Source: an uncultured Cocleimonas sp.
Lineage (GTDB): Bacteria; Pseudomonadota; Gammaproteobacteria; Thiotrichales; Thiotrichaceae
Length of the DNA stretch: 18,199 bases
Direction: 5' to 3'
Assembly: GCA_937974135.1 (NCBI GenBank)
Contig: CALJIH010000005.1
Location: forward strand, 1-18,199
This document shows, one piece after another, positions 1-8,497 of the stretch. Numbering within the stretch: position 1 is the first letter of the stretch; each line of letters opens with the position of its first letter. The translations under genes were made by a program, and so were the position numbers. Below the pieces are notes generated by a model that did no database searches, was not told the DNA's origin, and worked only from the letters and a program-made list of their open reading frames with translations.

Positions 1-15
1 TTTTTTAGTTTATTA

Positions 16-38
16 AAAAGACACCCCCCTACTTTTAG
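16..38 (+). repeat. Dispersed intergenic C-run repeat, copy 1
   Basis: A 23-nt element reading AAAAGACA, six C, then TACTTTTAG, lying just downstream of the recJ stop codon. It is identical over all 23 nt to the copy at 10462-10484 (opposite orientation), identical over 22 nt to 14341-14362, and closely related to 15178-15198. On the recJ strand it reads as a G-run followed by TGTCTTTTT, which looks like the distal half of an intrinsic terminator. The matching C-run arm needed for a strong hairpin is absent here, so terminator activity for recJ is uncertain. Confidence 0.8.
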
Positions 39-43
39 ATGGT

Positions 44-1780
44 TTACAAGAGTTTTTCTATGATTAATTGTAATGAACGTGTATCTCTAAATTCGTTTAC
101 CTCTAAACGATACAATAAATGTACAGACGCACCCTCTTCCGGCCATTCTTCTACATCGATGTTAAAGGCAATGGCCGCGATACTCCTGCTTTGATCTAAA
201 GGTTTTAATATCAACTTATAGTGTTTATCTTTAAGCAAGCGTTTATTGACGATAATAAAGTGATTATCAAAAACTGGGGCCGGGAAATGCTGCCCCCACG
301 GAGCAGCATATCGTAAAGATTCTGCTTGATTAAGCTCGAAATCTTCTGCGTTTAGTTCACCATCGCTGTAATGTAATTCTTGAAAGGTATCCTCATTAGC
401 TTGTGCTTTAACAACATTGCAAATTGCAGCCTCAAATTGCTTCAGTTGATTTATATTCAGAGTCAGGCCGGCCGCCATCGCATGTCCTCCAAATTTTTCT
501 AATAATTGATTGTGCTGGCTTGCAACAGTATCTAATACATCTCTGATGTGAATGCTGGGGATAGATCTAGCAGAACCTTTTATTTCTTGCTTGTCATTAC
601 TCGAATCTAATTCATCAGCGGGGGCAAATATAATCGTTGGCCGATTATATTTTTCTCGGATTCGCGCCGCTAAAATACCAATTACTCCTTGATGCCAAGA
701 CTCTTTATACAAACAAATAACTTCGGGCAACTCTTCTTCCAGCAAGTCTTCATCAAGTGCTTCCATTAACGATATAGCATCTGCTTTCATAGCTTCTTCT
801 ATCGCGCGCCGTTCAATATTCAAATCATCTAATGCTGAAGCCATCTCCATAGCTGAAGTTATGTCTTTGCTTAACAAACATTCAATCCCCAAGGACATAT
901 CATCCAGTCTTCCCGCAGCATTTAAGCGTGGCCCACACGTAAAGCCTAAATCAGTGCTGACTGCATGATGTATATTGCGTTTAGCAATAAGGAACAAAGC
1001 TTGAATACCTGCACAAGCTTTACCACTTCTCATACGACGAAGTCCTTGTTCTACAAGAATTCGATTATTTTGATCGAGTGGCACAACATCAGCAACCGTT
1101 CCTAACGCTACTAAATCCAGAAGTTCAGTAAAATTTGGGGCATTTATGTTAATACGCTTAAAATAATCTTGTTTTTTCAAAACGGATTTAACAGCAAGCA
1201 TTAAATAAAAAACTACACCAACTCCGGCTAAATTTTTAGAGGGAAATTCATCACCTGCTTGATTTGGATTAACAATGGCATCTGCTTTGGGTGAAGTTTT
1301 TGAGGGCAAATGATGGTCGGTAATAATGACTTTGTAGCCTTGACTTTTAGCTTGATCAACCCCTGCTATACTGGATATTCCATTATCAACAGTCATGATA
1401 ATATCAGGTGAATATTGAGCGGCTACTTTTACAATTTCTGGTGTCAATCCATAACCAAATTCAAACCGGTTTGGAACAAGGTAATTGACTTCTCCTGTAT
1501 AGCCTAATAATTCGAATGCTTTTAAAGCAACTACAGTTGATGTTGCCCCATCGGCATCGAAATCTCCGACAATCAGAATATTCTGCTTTGTATTAAATGC
1601 TTCAACAATTATATCAACGGCTTTTTCAACATCTTTCAGTAAAGATATGGCATGAAGTTGTTTTAAGTCAAAACCAAGTTCACCCCGATGATTAATGCCA
1701 CGCTTGGCAAATACACGATTTAGTAATGAATTATCAAGATCATCAATTTGTCCTTTACTTTCTCTATGAACCAAGGTCAT
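44..1780 (-). CDS. recJ: Single-stranded-DNA-specific exonuclease RecJ
   Basis: RecJ is a cytosolic 5'-3' exonuclease on single-stranded DNA that acts in recombinational repair (RecF pathway), mismatch repair and base-excision repair. The 578-residue length matches the usual enterobacterial size. All DHH-family signatures are visible: the metal-binding GDFDADGATST near residues 72-82 (D73, D75, D77), VDNG at 131-134, the DHH motif ITDHH at 153-157, then GTVADVVPL, GPRLNAAGRLDD, the DHHA1-type HQGVIGILAARI, GSARS and FGGHAMAAG. No key residue appears lost. The ATG lies inside the end of the upstream rpfE-like gene (17-nt overlap) without a strong ribosome-binding site, which suggests translational coupling. 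The start is slightly uncertain; the identity is not. Confidence 0.97.
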   Translation of the reverse strand: MTLVHRESKGQIDDLDNSLLNRVFAKRGINHRGELGFDLKQLHAISLLKDVEKAVDIIVEAFNTKQNILIVGDFDADGATSTVVALKAFELLGYTGEVNYLVPNRFEFGYGLTPEIVKVAAQYSPDIIMTVDNGISSIAGVDQAKSQGYKVIITDHHLPSKTSPKADAIVNPNQAGDEFPSKNLAGVGVVFYLMLAVKSVLKKQDYFKRININAPNFTELLDLVALGTVADVVPLDQNNRILVEQGLRRMRSGKACAGIQALFLIAKRNIHHAVSTDLGFTCGPRLNAAGRLDDMSLGIECLLSKDITSAMEMASALDDLNIERRAIEEAMKADAISLMEALDEDLLEEELPEVICLYKESWHQGVIGILAARIREKYNRPTIIFAPADELDSSNDKQEIKGSARSIPSIHIRDVLDTVASQHNQLLEKFGGHAMAAGLTLNINQLKQFEAAICNVVKAQANEDTFQELHYSDGELNAEDFELNQAESLRYAAPWGQHFPAPVFDNHFIIVNKRLLKDKHYKLILKPLDQSRSIAAIAFNIDVEEWPEEGASVHLLYRLEVNEFRDTRSLQLIIEKLL

Positions 1781-2810
1781 TTGCTAATGCTCGTAAGGAT
1801 GTGGGTTTTAACCAAAATTTATAAAAGGAAGGCTGTTTAGGTGTTAATATTTTGCCGTTGCAACAATTAATTTCAAGATTTATATCACCACCTCTCCATG
1901 CTTTCACCAGTGGCTTAATTATTTGATTATCGATAAACTTTACTTGTCGATGAAATTCTTCGACATCATCTACTAATGCAGGTGTGATAAGCTGATCTAA
2001 AAGAACGATACTCGATTTATTTTTTGTGTTTAAAGCAGATAAGAGTTGATCGACGTCCTCAGGGATTATCTGCAAATCGCTATCAGCTGCTTTAGCGTAA
2101 TACTGATATCGCAACTGAGAAGAAGCTTCTTTGGGTATATATATACTTTGAAACTCTTTTTTTAAGGTAATAGGTTTGCCACTCCCCCAAAACCACAAAC
2201 TATTGATAGTTTCAAGCCCTGCCAATTCTCGTTGCTGATTGATTTCAGAAGAATGCAATAGCATTTGTGTTTCATTTTGTATGATTTGCCAATTTCTTTG
2301 TTCTGATTTTGCTTGTTTCCCGATGACATTTTTCATTAGCATCGAATCTATATGGTGACTTTGAATAGACTCATTTTGCTTGATTGAAATATACCAACAT
2401 TGATTTGAGCCAAATATAAATTCTAATCCATCTTCGTTGAAATGCTCATTTAACTTTGAAATAAGTTCTTTGGCTTCATCATTTGTTAAATCAGTTACTT
2501 GTTTAGTAAGTGTGACATCATTCATCCCAACTTCTAAATGAACAGGGTCTGCACACATTAAGTGTTCTTGACATTTTATGTTGTGAATGTGACTTCGATA
2601 TAAAGCTGAAGGCAACTCTTTTACATTAGAATCTAGTAAAGTAAAAAAGGCATTTTCAAGATCGTATGCCGCTTGTTTATTGCTATCGAAATCAAGCAGT
2701 AATGATGTTAAGTGAGGTGCATCAATCTCGAAGGCGAAATCGTGAAACCAGTTTTCTAGCTTCTCTGTGAGACTAGGGATAAAAAGATGACAAACTGCAT
2801 TCCCTTTCAT
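1764..2810 (-). CDS. RpfE-family protein, phosphoglycerate-mutase-like
   Basis: This 348-residue protein resembles the RpfE family, whose members are often annotated as cofactor-independent phosphoglycerate mutase-like and are encoded next to recJ in Xanthomonas and many other beta- and gammaproteobacteria. Recognisable family blocks are ADPVHL at residues 87-92, followed by a short segment ending in the Leu-rich EAKELISKLNEHF stretch, and NSLWFWGSGKP at 203-213. I do not see a convincing set of metal-binding or phosphoserine residues of a true alkaline-phosphatase-superfamily mutase, so catalysis is unproven. In Xanthomonas the rpfE locus was linked to regulation of extracellular enzymes and polysaccharide; whether that applies here is inference. 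The ATG has a good AAAGGAT ribosome-binding site about 5 nt upstream. The gene follows tRNA-Pro by 45 nt and overlaps recJ. Confidence 0.8.
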   Translation of the reverse strand: MKGNAVCHLFIPSLTEKLENWFHDFAFEIDAPHLTSLLLDFDSNKQAAYDLENAFFTLLDSNVKELPSALYRSHIHNIKCQEHLMCADPVHLEVGMNDVTLTKQVTDLTNDEAKELISKLNEHFNEDGLEFIFGSNQCWYISIKQNESIQSHHIDSMLMKNVIGKQAKSEQRNWQIIQNETQMLLHSSEINQQRELAGLETINSLWFWGSGKPITLKKEFQSIYIPKEASSQLRYQYYAKAADSDLQIIPEDVDQLLSALNTKNKSSIVLLDQLITPALVDDVEEFHRQVKFIDNQIIKPLVKAWRGGDINLEINCCNGKILTPKQPSFYKFWLKPTSLRALANDLGS

Positions 2811-2855
2811 TTAATCCTTTTTATTAAAACATAAATCATTTAAAAAATAATGAAA

Positions 2856-2932
2856 TGGTCGGGGCGGCCAGATTCGAACTGACGACCCCCACACCCCCAG
2901 TGTGGTGCGCTACCAGACTGCGCTACGCCCCG
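2856..2932 (-). tRNA. tRNA-Pro (anticodon GGG)
   Basis: A 77-nt cloverleaf can be folded on the minus strand. The acceptor stem pairs CGGGGCG with CGCCCCG, followed by discriminator A and an encoded CCA. The anticodon stem is CCACA/TGTGG around the loop CTGGGGG, giving anticodon GGG (proline). The T arm contains GTTCGAATC. A possible -10 (TATTCT, complement of 2949-2954) lies about ten bases upstream of the mature 5' end, but its -35 partner is poor. No strong terminator separates the tRNA from the rpfE-like gene, so the tRNA, rpfE-like gene and recJ may share a transcript. Confidence 0.96.
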
Positions 2933-3049
2933 TTATTTCTAATTTTTTAGAATATGTTGTTTTCTTTGCAGAAAGAACAAGCGCAGAAGAATACAGTATG
3001 TTTTTATAAAACTAAAGATAAAGAGTTGGGACTAAATCCTCAAAACGAG

Positions 3050-3082
3050 TGTTAAGTAAATATTAAGTAATCGTTAAGTGAT
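3050..3082 (+). repeat. Three tandem 11-bp repeats upstream of deacetylase
   Basis: Three consecutive 11-nt units read TGTTAAGTAAA, TATTAAGTAAT and CGTTAAGTGAT, sharing TTAAGT at exactly one helical turn. Direct repeats with 11-bp periodicity are the usual target of OmpR/PhoB-type response regulators, so this is a candidate activator site. It lies about 70 bp upstream of the predicted -35 of the deacetylase gene, and on the other side about 120 bp upstream of tRNA-Pro. The repeat is seen; the regulatory role is inferred. Confidence 0.55.
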
Positions 3083-3153
3083 AATTAATCTTTAAATCAC
3101 TTTATCGATAATAATTGACCATTCAACTGTATTTAGGCGCATGTAATATGAAC

Positions 3154-3181
3154 TTTGGCTTATTATGGTGTGACTTATAAT
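3154..3181 (+). promoter_or_regulatory. Candidate sigma-70 promoter for the deacetylase gene
   Basis: A perfect -10 hexamer TATAAT (3176-3181) is preceded, after 16 bp, by a weak -35 TTTGGC (3154-3159). Transcription would start near 3188, leaving a leader of about 15 nt that still contains the AGG ribosome-binding site at 3193-3195. Confidence 0.4.
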
Positions 3182-3202
3182 TAATAAAAATTAGGTTCTA
3201 AA

Positions 3203-4111
3203 ATGATTTTTTCTGTAGATGTCGAAGATTGGTGTCAGTCTGTACTGGATAATAAAAATCCGGTCTCAAATCGTGTGCTAAATAACACTTTACGTTTGTT
3301 AGATCTACTAGAAGAATATGATCAAAAAGCAACCTTTTTCACCCTTGGTAATGTTGCAGAAAAGTATCCTGAACTTATAAAAAGAATCGCTGACGATGGA
3401 CATGAGATTGCATCACACGGATACAATCATCACTCTATTTTTAACCTCTCCCCAAAGCAAGTCAGAGAGGACGTTGGAAGCTCAGTAAAGATACTTGAAG
3501 ATACTTCAGGCAAAAAAGTTATTGGTTTTAGAGCGCCAGATTTCTCTATCAGAGAATACTTATTTGAATGGTATTGTGAGGCACTCGCCGAAAACGGCCT
3601 AAAATATGATTCTTCGTTGTTCCCAATGAAGGTTATTAAATACGGTATTGAAAAAGAGTATTCATTGAAAATTTTCAATAAATACCATTTAAATGAGCAT
3701 TATTTAAGCTACATGAAAGTAGGAAATATGAAGCTTCCTTTCTTTGGTGGTGGTTATTTCAGAATTACTCCTTATTTTATAACAAAATATCTTAGTAAAG
3801 ATCTGAACAAAGACAGGGCAGTTTTTTACATGCATCCTTATGAGCTTGATACAGAAGAGCTAGCGGCCATGAAAAAAGAGTATGACGATATACCATTAAA
3901 ATGGAGAGTTACTCAGTTCGTTGGTCGAAATACAGTCGAAAATAAATTACACAATCTATTAAGTGAACATAAATTCACATCGTTTGAAAGAGAGTATTAC
4001 ACTAAAGAATCTTCTTCTGTTCCAAGAAATACTTTGGGTAATTTAGACCATGAAGAATCTGAGAAAATTACTCCTGAAAATATAGTTGCAAAAACTTCTT
4101 TCTCTTCATAG
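3203..4111 (+). CDS. Polysaccharide deacetylase, XrtA/PEP-CTERM-associated type
   Basis: This NodB-fold carbohydrate esterase probably removes N- or O-acetyl groups from an exopolysaccharide. The metal and catalytic motifs are present: FSVDVEDW near residues 3-10, ATFFTLGN at 43-50, SHGYNHH at 71-77, FRAPDFSI at 109-116, KYDSSLFP at 134-141 and the DUF3473-type FGGGYFR at 181-187 with HPYELD at 211-216. This order is typical of deacetylases found with XrtA/PEP-CTERM exopolysaccharide clusters, though no exosortase or PEP-CTERM protein is visible here. No signal peptide is seen, suggesting a cytoplasmic or periplasm-facing protein without classical export. The last 30 or so residues are a Ser/Glu-rich tail beyond the domain. 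It is monocistronic, has its own promoter, and converges on the glycan operon. Confidence 0.88.
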   Translation: MIFSVDVEDWCQSVLDNKNPVSNRVLNNTLRLLDLLEEYDQKATFFTLGNVAEKYPELIKRIADDGHEIASHGYNHHSIFNLSPKQVREDVGSSVKILEDTSGKKVIGFRAPDFSIREYLFEWYCEALAENGLKYDSSLFPMKVIKYGIEKEYSLKIFNKYHLNEHYLSYMKVGNMKLPFFGGGYFRITPYFITKYLSKDLNKDRAVFYMHPYELDTEELAAMKKEYDDIPLKWRVTQFVGRNTVENKLHNLLSEHKFTSFEREYYTKESSSVPRNTLGNLDHEESEKITPENIVAKTSFSS

Positions 4112-4126
4112 ATTAACTATTAATGG

Positions 4127-4168
4127 CAGACATAAAAAAACACCCATTTGGGTGTTTTTTTATGTCTG
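4127..4168. terminator. Bidirectional intrinsic terminator, 20-bp palindrome
   Basis: A perfect inverted repeat pairs 4127-4146 with 4149-4168 around a TT centre. The GC-rich core is CACCCA/TGGGTG, flanked by A7 on one side and T7 on the other, so both strands give a hairpin followed by a U-tract. It lies between the convergent deacetylase and GT4 genes and should end both transcripts. Confidence 0.93.
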
Positions 4169-4181
4169 TACAATTTCGGAT

Positions 4182-5336
4182 TTAACTACTAGCTACAGAT
4201 TCCACCTGTGATTTACCATTAGCCATTTTATCGTATTCGACCTTATATTGATCGGCCATAGCTCCAAGTGAGAAATATTTTTCTGTATGTTCTTTTGCAT
4301 ACCGACCCATCTCTTGCCTTTTTGTCGATGACTCGATTAATTCTACTAAATGAGTTGTTAAACTTTCTACATCTTCACCAACATAACCTGTTTCGCCATG
4401 CTGCACTACTTCATCATTGCCAGGTATTTTTGTCACCACTGCAGGAATTCCTGATGCTTGGGCTTCAAGTAATGCTAATGAAAGACCTTCATATGCTGAC
4501 GTTTGAAAAAATATATCTAGTGTTGGAATTAACTTTAAAGCTTCACTTCTCTCCAACATACCAGTTACATCAACACCAGCTTTATTCAACATGATTAGAT
4601 CTTCCTCTTCACCTCCACCAATCCAAATAAACTCAACATCATCCCTAGCTTTATTTATTTTGGCGGCAATTTCTGCAAAGACCCAAGGCGCTTTCTGTAA
4701 AGAAATACGACCAACTACACCAATTTTTACTTTATCATTTTTCTTGGAGTAATCTTTTGCTGTTAGTTGATTGGTATCTATTCCATTACTAATACGAATC
4801 AAACGTTTACCTGTTCCATTTGTAATATCTTTCTTTATAATTTGATATTCTTCTTTACCACAGGCGACAATAGTGCCCCCTAACCAATATCCAATATGTT
4901 CAAAATATTTATATAATTTTCGTTTTATAGGCTGTTGTATTAAGGGATAATGGATAGCATGTGAGGTGTAGAGTAATTGTTTATTTTTTCTCAAAAGAAA
5001 ACCAGCAACTCTAGCAAGAAAACCACCTTTTGATGAATGGGTATGAATAATATCCGGTTGCAATTGTTTTAAATTCTTAGTTAATCCTATCAACGCTTTA
5101 ATATCCATCACAGGGTCGATAGAACGACTCATTTGAACATGAATCAATTCTACCCTGTCATCAAACATTTCACGCCAGTTAGGTGGAGTGTTTTCTCGTA
5201 TAGAATGAAGCACTGAGACTCTGTAGCCATCGTTTACTAAACGGTTCGCCATATCCACAACCCATATAAAAACACCATGTTCCATGGGTTCTATGATGTG
5301 TGTAATATGCATATTAGACTTAGTGTTATTATTCAT
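4182..5336 (-). CDS. GT4-family glycosyltransferase (GT-B fold)
   Basis: This is a retaining, nucleotide-sugar-dependent glycosyltransferase of 384 residues, likely adding a sugar to a lipid-linked glycan at the cytoplasmic face of the inner membrane. The N-terminal acceptor domain has the GT4-like HTHSSKGGFLAR block at 98-109. The C-terminal donor domain begins around residue 203 with IGVVGRISLQK (R210, K215 expected to contact the donor phosphates) and carries the EX7E motif EGLSLALLE (E283 and E291) followed by ASGIPAVVT. The donor and acceptor cannot be read from sequence. It is the last gene of the minus-strand glycan group, 21 nt after the acyltransferase gene, and ends at the palindromic terminator. 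A GAGAAG-like ribosome-binding site precedes the ATG. Confidence 0.9.
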   Translation of the reverse strand: MNNNTKSNMHITHIIEPMEHGVFIWVVDMANRLVNDGYRVSVLHSIRENTPPNWREMFDDRVELIHVQMSRSIDPVMDIKALIGLTKNLKQLQPDIIHTHSSKGGFLARVAGFLLRKNKQLLYTSHAIHYPLIQQPIKRKLYKYFEHIGYWLGGTIVACGKEEYQIIKKDITNGTGKRLIRISNGIDTNQLTAKDYSKKNDKVKIGVVGRISLQKAPWVFAEIAAKINKARDDVEFIWIGGGEEEDLIMLNKAGVDVTGMLERSEALKLIPTLDIFFQTSAYEGLSLALLEAQASGIPAVVTKIPGNDEVVQHGETGYVGEDVESLTTHLVELIESSTKRQEMGRYAKEHTEKYFSLGAMADQYKVEYDKMANGKSQVESVASS

Positions 5337-5357
5337 AATCTTCTCGTTAACTTACTG

Positions 5358-6509
5358 TTATTTATTCTTTGTTAGACGTAGTGATTTTTTAAAGTTTAAA
5401 TATTTCATTTGAAATTTTTTAGCTAAAATATGCCCATCCATTCTTGCTTTTCTATGTGACCACATTAAACGATACATAGGTTCGCTTTGAGCAGCATATT
5501 GTTCCTTTTTATAGGATAAAGAATCTTCATCAAACATAAAATCAAAAAGATAATCTTCTTTAATCGCAATCCCAATTTCTTTACACACCAACAGAAACAA
5601 AGGTGAATATTTATTCGCATTCTCAGAATAAAAACCGCTCTGATAATAGTGAATTTGTGACTTATCTTTAAAGCAAAAATAGCTTGAAAGCGGTTGTCCA
5701 TCTAACAGCAAAGTTCTGACGAACGCCCTATCTTGTGGCACAAATCGTTTAAGTATTTTTTTATGGAACTCATTGAATAATGTAGATTTAAAGATATTAA
5801 ATTCAGCTCTACCTTTCCATCTTTCTCCATGCATTTTAGCCAATTGTTCAAATGCCATTTGCACTGATTCTATACTTTCAGGGCAATCAATTTCTACATT
5901 TCCATGGTTTTCTAATTTACGATCTTTCTTTTTATACATTTTACTCCAGCGATTTCCCATTTTATTGAGAAAATCGTCAAAGTTTTCAATATCCGAAATA
6001 AAGAAACGATTACCATACTGATTCAAATTAATATGTATTCCTGATGTATTATTTGCAAAGCAATTTGATATCGCAGAATCATTCAATAAAAATCCAAAGT
6101 CAGCAAAATCCCATTTATCTTTATGTGTCATTAAATAATTGGAGATTGAGTCTATCATTTCCGCTTTTTTATCGTTTTTTACTAAAAAGTCAGAATATTG
6201 ACTAACTATTTTGTCTTTACAACTTTCGCCACTACCGATAAAAGTGATGGTTCTGCCTTGAATTAACGATTTAGGAAAAGAATTCAGCAGATGAAAGGGA
6301 GCGATACCGATCAATTCATTATCTTGATAAACACATAATATGAATAATCGAGAATTTATAGATTTACAATAAACTTCCCACCAAGTGATCATCCAATCCC
6401 AACTTAAAAAAATCGTTGCTTCTTGAATTTGAGAATATAGGTCATTCCAATCGTCTTTTAGCGCTTTAAAACCTTCGATTGAATCAACAGTTTCTATTTC
6501 AACACTCAC
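5358..6509 (-). CDS. CelD/BcsL-type GNAT acyltransferase
   Basis: The 383-residue protein has the layout of the CelD-like (Acetyltransf_6, FemAB-related) family: an N-terminal SLEGF-like opening with the conserved FLSWDWMITWWEVY block near residues 34-47, then a C-terminal GNAT fold from about 190 to 345, including RWKGR, the GQPLSSYF strand and the YQSGFYSENANKYSPL stretch. Members sit in polysaccharide and capsule loci and are thought to acylate glycans or sugar precursors; the substrate here is unknown. It is not a PglD-type left-handed beta-helix acetyltransferase. The start codon is GTG, without a strong ribosome-binding site; the N-terminus nevertheless aligns with where family members begin. 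It is separated by 153 nt from the upstream gene and 21 nt from the downstream GT4 gene. Confidence 0.82.
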   Translation of the reverse strand: MSVEIETVDSIEGFKALKDDWNDLYSQIQEATIFLSWDWMITWWEVYCKSINSRLFILCVYQDNELIGIAPFHLLNSFPKSLIQGRTITFIGSGESCKDKIVSQYSDFLVKNDKKAEMIDSISNYLMTHKDKWDFADFGFLLNDSAISNCFANNTSGIHINLNQYGNRFFISDIENFDDFLNKMGNRWSKMYKKKDRKLENHGNVEIDCPESIESVQMAFEQLAKMHGERWKGRAEFNIFKSTLFNEFHKKILKRFVPQDRAFVRTLLLDGQPLSSYFCFKDKSQIHYYQSGFYSENANKYSPLFLLVCKEIGIAIKEDYLFDFMFDEDSLSYKKEQYAAQSEPMYRLMWSHRKARMDGHILAKKFQMKYLNFKKSLRLTKNK

Positions 6510-6606
6510 ACTAAACTACTTCAGCTAGATAGCAACTGTGTGGAGCAAGATGAATGTATATTGGTTTCACTTTATATTTTTTTTAGTTGGATTAAAGGTA
6601 AAAACC

Positions 6607-6638
6607 GTATGATTATTAAAGTTTTACATTAATCATAC
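6607..6638 (-). terminator. Possible AT-rich terminator or operator
   Basis: A perfect 9-bp inverted repeat (GTATGATTA at 6607-6615, TAATCATAC at 6630-6638) has a 14-nt spacer. On the minus strand it lies just past the stop codon of the PAS/EAL-like gene and is followed by GGTTTTTACC. The stem is AT-rich and the loop large, so it would be a weak terminator; a regulator-binding palindrome upstream of the acyltransferase gene is the alternative. Confidence 0.35.
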
Positions 6639-6662
6639 TAATAACCTACCATTGTACAATTT

Positions 6663-8393
6663 TTAGGCAGCTTTTATAGCTCTTTCTTGACAAAAGGAAG
6701 CACCTGAAAGGACAAAGAGCTTTTTCATATCTTTACTAAAATCACAAGGCGCAATCACTTTAATATTCCTATTTTCAAACTGCCTAATTGCACTACTCAA
6801 ACGAATTTCTTTTGCTTCATTACCTTGCAATTGCCTTGTCCATGGCAGAGATAACTTTAGATAATTGGGTTTTGAGTACTTTAGTAAAATCATGGATTTT
6901 TTATTAATTGAAAAACTATCTAAAGCCACTTTACAACCAAGCTTTCTTATCTTTTGTATAAAGAGAAGCGTTCTTTTGTATTGGTTTTCATTGATATTCG
7001 ATGGGACTAAAAATACTAAATTTCTTGAATTTTCACCCAGCCTTTGTAAACCAGGTGTCAACCAATCGATAAATGCATCATCCATGACTGATGCCTCATT
7101 GATTCGAAGCATCAATTGCATGTTTAAATTATCTTTTTTAATCAATGCTTGCAGTATCCTAGAAAGTTTCACTTTATCCCAAAATACAGCACGCATGTTA
7201 TGGTCAAAACTATCAGGAAGTTTCATCAAAAGATCATCAACTCCCTTTTTTTGTGCAGTTGCAACTTTTAAAGAGAGTAATTTATGCTTCGGTATTTTTT
7301 TATTTTTGCTTTCATTTTCTTTTAAATAACGTAATGTGCTAGCAATAACTTTTGCTTCTTTTCGTCGAATCACGCCACGTAAGAGTGAGTTTTGATCATA
7401 ATTATTCTGTTTCACATTATCATTTGTTTCAGTCTGTTTTTGACCTTTAGGGTCAACCGAACTATTAGATTTATCAGTATTACTCGAATTACCGTGTTTG
7501 CTTAATAAACTACTAAAAGGATTTTGTTTATCATCAGTTTTTATTTTTGGCTTTGATGATTGAATTTTATTAAGAATAGGGTCATCTGTTTGAAACTCTT
7601 CATCCTTATCACCAGGTGATAAATCATTAACATTTCTAACCCATAATTGATAACATTTTTGCCCTTTAAATACCGAAGGAATAAGATATATATTAGCTCT
7701 AAATAATGCATTATTTTTTTTCTTCATTGAGAGCATAATTGATCTTCTTTTATCAGTTGGTTTACCCTGATTTTTTTGAAAACCATCAAAAAGTAAGTGT
7801 TCGTCATTTACAATAATATCTTTAACAGATATGGATCGAAGCTCTTGGATAGATGATATTTCAAATAATTGAAGATATGTCGCATTTGCGTACAAGTGCA
7901 TGTCTCTAGAGATAAATGCAATTGCTTCTCGACTTGAATCCACTAACCATTGACAACGTTTTTCAGAAATACCTAAAAGACTTTTACATCGTCTAAATTC
8001 TGTCTTCTCTCTCGTTGATTTTATTAAAAACTGCAATATTGAAACACGATGTGAATTTTTCTCTTTTAGATTAATCCTAGAAAATTGAGTGTTATTAAAC
8101 AACTCTTTAATTGATACGGTTTTGGCTTTTGTGGTTAAGATAACCACAATTGAATCAGAATTATATTGCCAGGTTAAATCTGATAATAATTCCAAAGAAA
8201 AAGGAACTTCGTCTGAAATAAAAATCAGACTTGGACCACTAATTTTTTTTAATGTATCAACAATTGCGCGCTCCTTAAGCTCAACTTGCTTAAATCTTGA
8301 AGACGGATCAATTTTTCTCACAAGTTTAGCTAGATCACGATATATCTTAAGCTCACGACCTATAAGTACGCATTTTAAATCATCTTTTAACAT
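6663..8393 (-). CDS. FimX-like protein: REC-like, PAS, degenerate EAL
   Basis: This 576-residue cytoplasmic protein looks like a signalling protein without enzyme activity. Residues about 5-125 resemble a receiver domain, but the phosphorylated Asp position in LIFISDEVP (55-64) is unclear. Residues about 146-255 resemble a PAS domain. A Ser/Asn/Lys-rich linker (about 258-335) leads to a region that follows the EAL fold order: MLRINEASVMDDAFIDWL (428-445) where EAL proteins have the VNLS segment, LGCKVALDSFSI (485-496) in place of the DDFGTG loop, and IKVIAPCDF (544-552) in place of the AEGVE segment. The EAL signature and the second Asp and Glu metal ligands are missing, so phosphodiesterase activity is unlikely. 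There is no GGDEF domain. FimX of Pseudomonas is a comparable degenerate cyclic-di-GMP receptor. Its place inside a glycan locus is unusual. No strong ribosome-binding site precedes the ATG. Confidence 0.72.
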   Translation of the reverse strand: MLKDDLKCVLIGRELKIYRDLAKLVRKIDPSSRFKQVELKERAIVDTLKKISGPSLIFISDEVPFSLELLSDLTWQYNSDSIVVILTTKAKTVSIKELFNNTQFSRINLKEKNSHRVSILQFLIKSTREKTEFRRCKSLLGISEKRCQWLVDSSREAIAFISRDMHLYANATYLQLFEISSIQELRSISVKDIIVNDEHLLFDGFQKNQGKPTDKRRSIMLSMKKKNNALFRANIYLIPSVFKGQKCYQLWVRNVNDLSPGDKDEEFQTDDPILNKIQSSKPKIKTDDKQNPFSSLLSKHGNSSNTDKSNSSVDPKGQKQTETNDNVKQNNYDQNSLLRGVIRRKEAKVIASTLRYLKENESKNKKIPKHKLLSLKVATAQKKGVDDLLMKLPDSFDHNMRAVFWDKVKLSRILQALIKKDNLNMQLMLRINEASVMDDAFIDWLTPGLQRLGENSRNLVFLVPSNINENQYKRTLLFIQKIRKLGCKVALDSFSINKKSMILLKYSKPNYLKLSLPWTRQLQGNEAKEIRLSSAIRQFENRNIKVIAPCDFSKDMKKLFVLSGASFCQERAIKAA

Positions 8394-8497
8394 AAGATGA
8401 ACAATACCCCACCATAATTCTAATGACAGTTGAAACCGACCACAGTTAATTTATTGGGGATAGATGGGCAATATTTTATGAACTGATAAAATAAAAA

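Noticed and set aside
3083..3202. Sigma-54 promoter before the deacetylase gene, as in some PEP-CTERM systems
   Set aside because: I found no GG and GC elements with the required spacing; a TATAAT box fits better.
6865..7329. 154-codon plus-strand open frame
   Set aside because: It lies antisense within the PAS/EAL-like gene, has a hydrophobic low-information translation, and no ribosome-binding site or recognisable domain.
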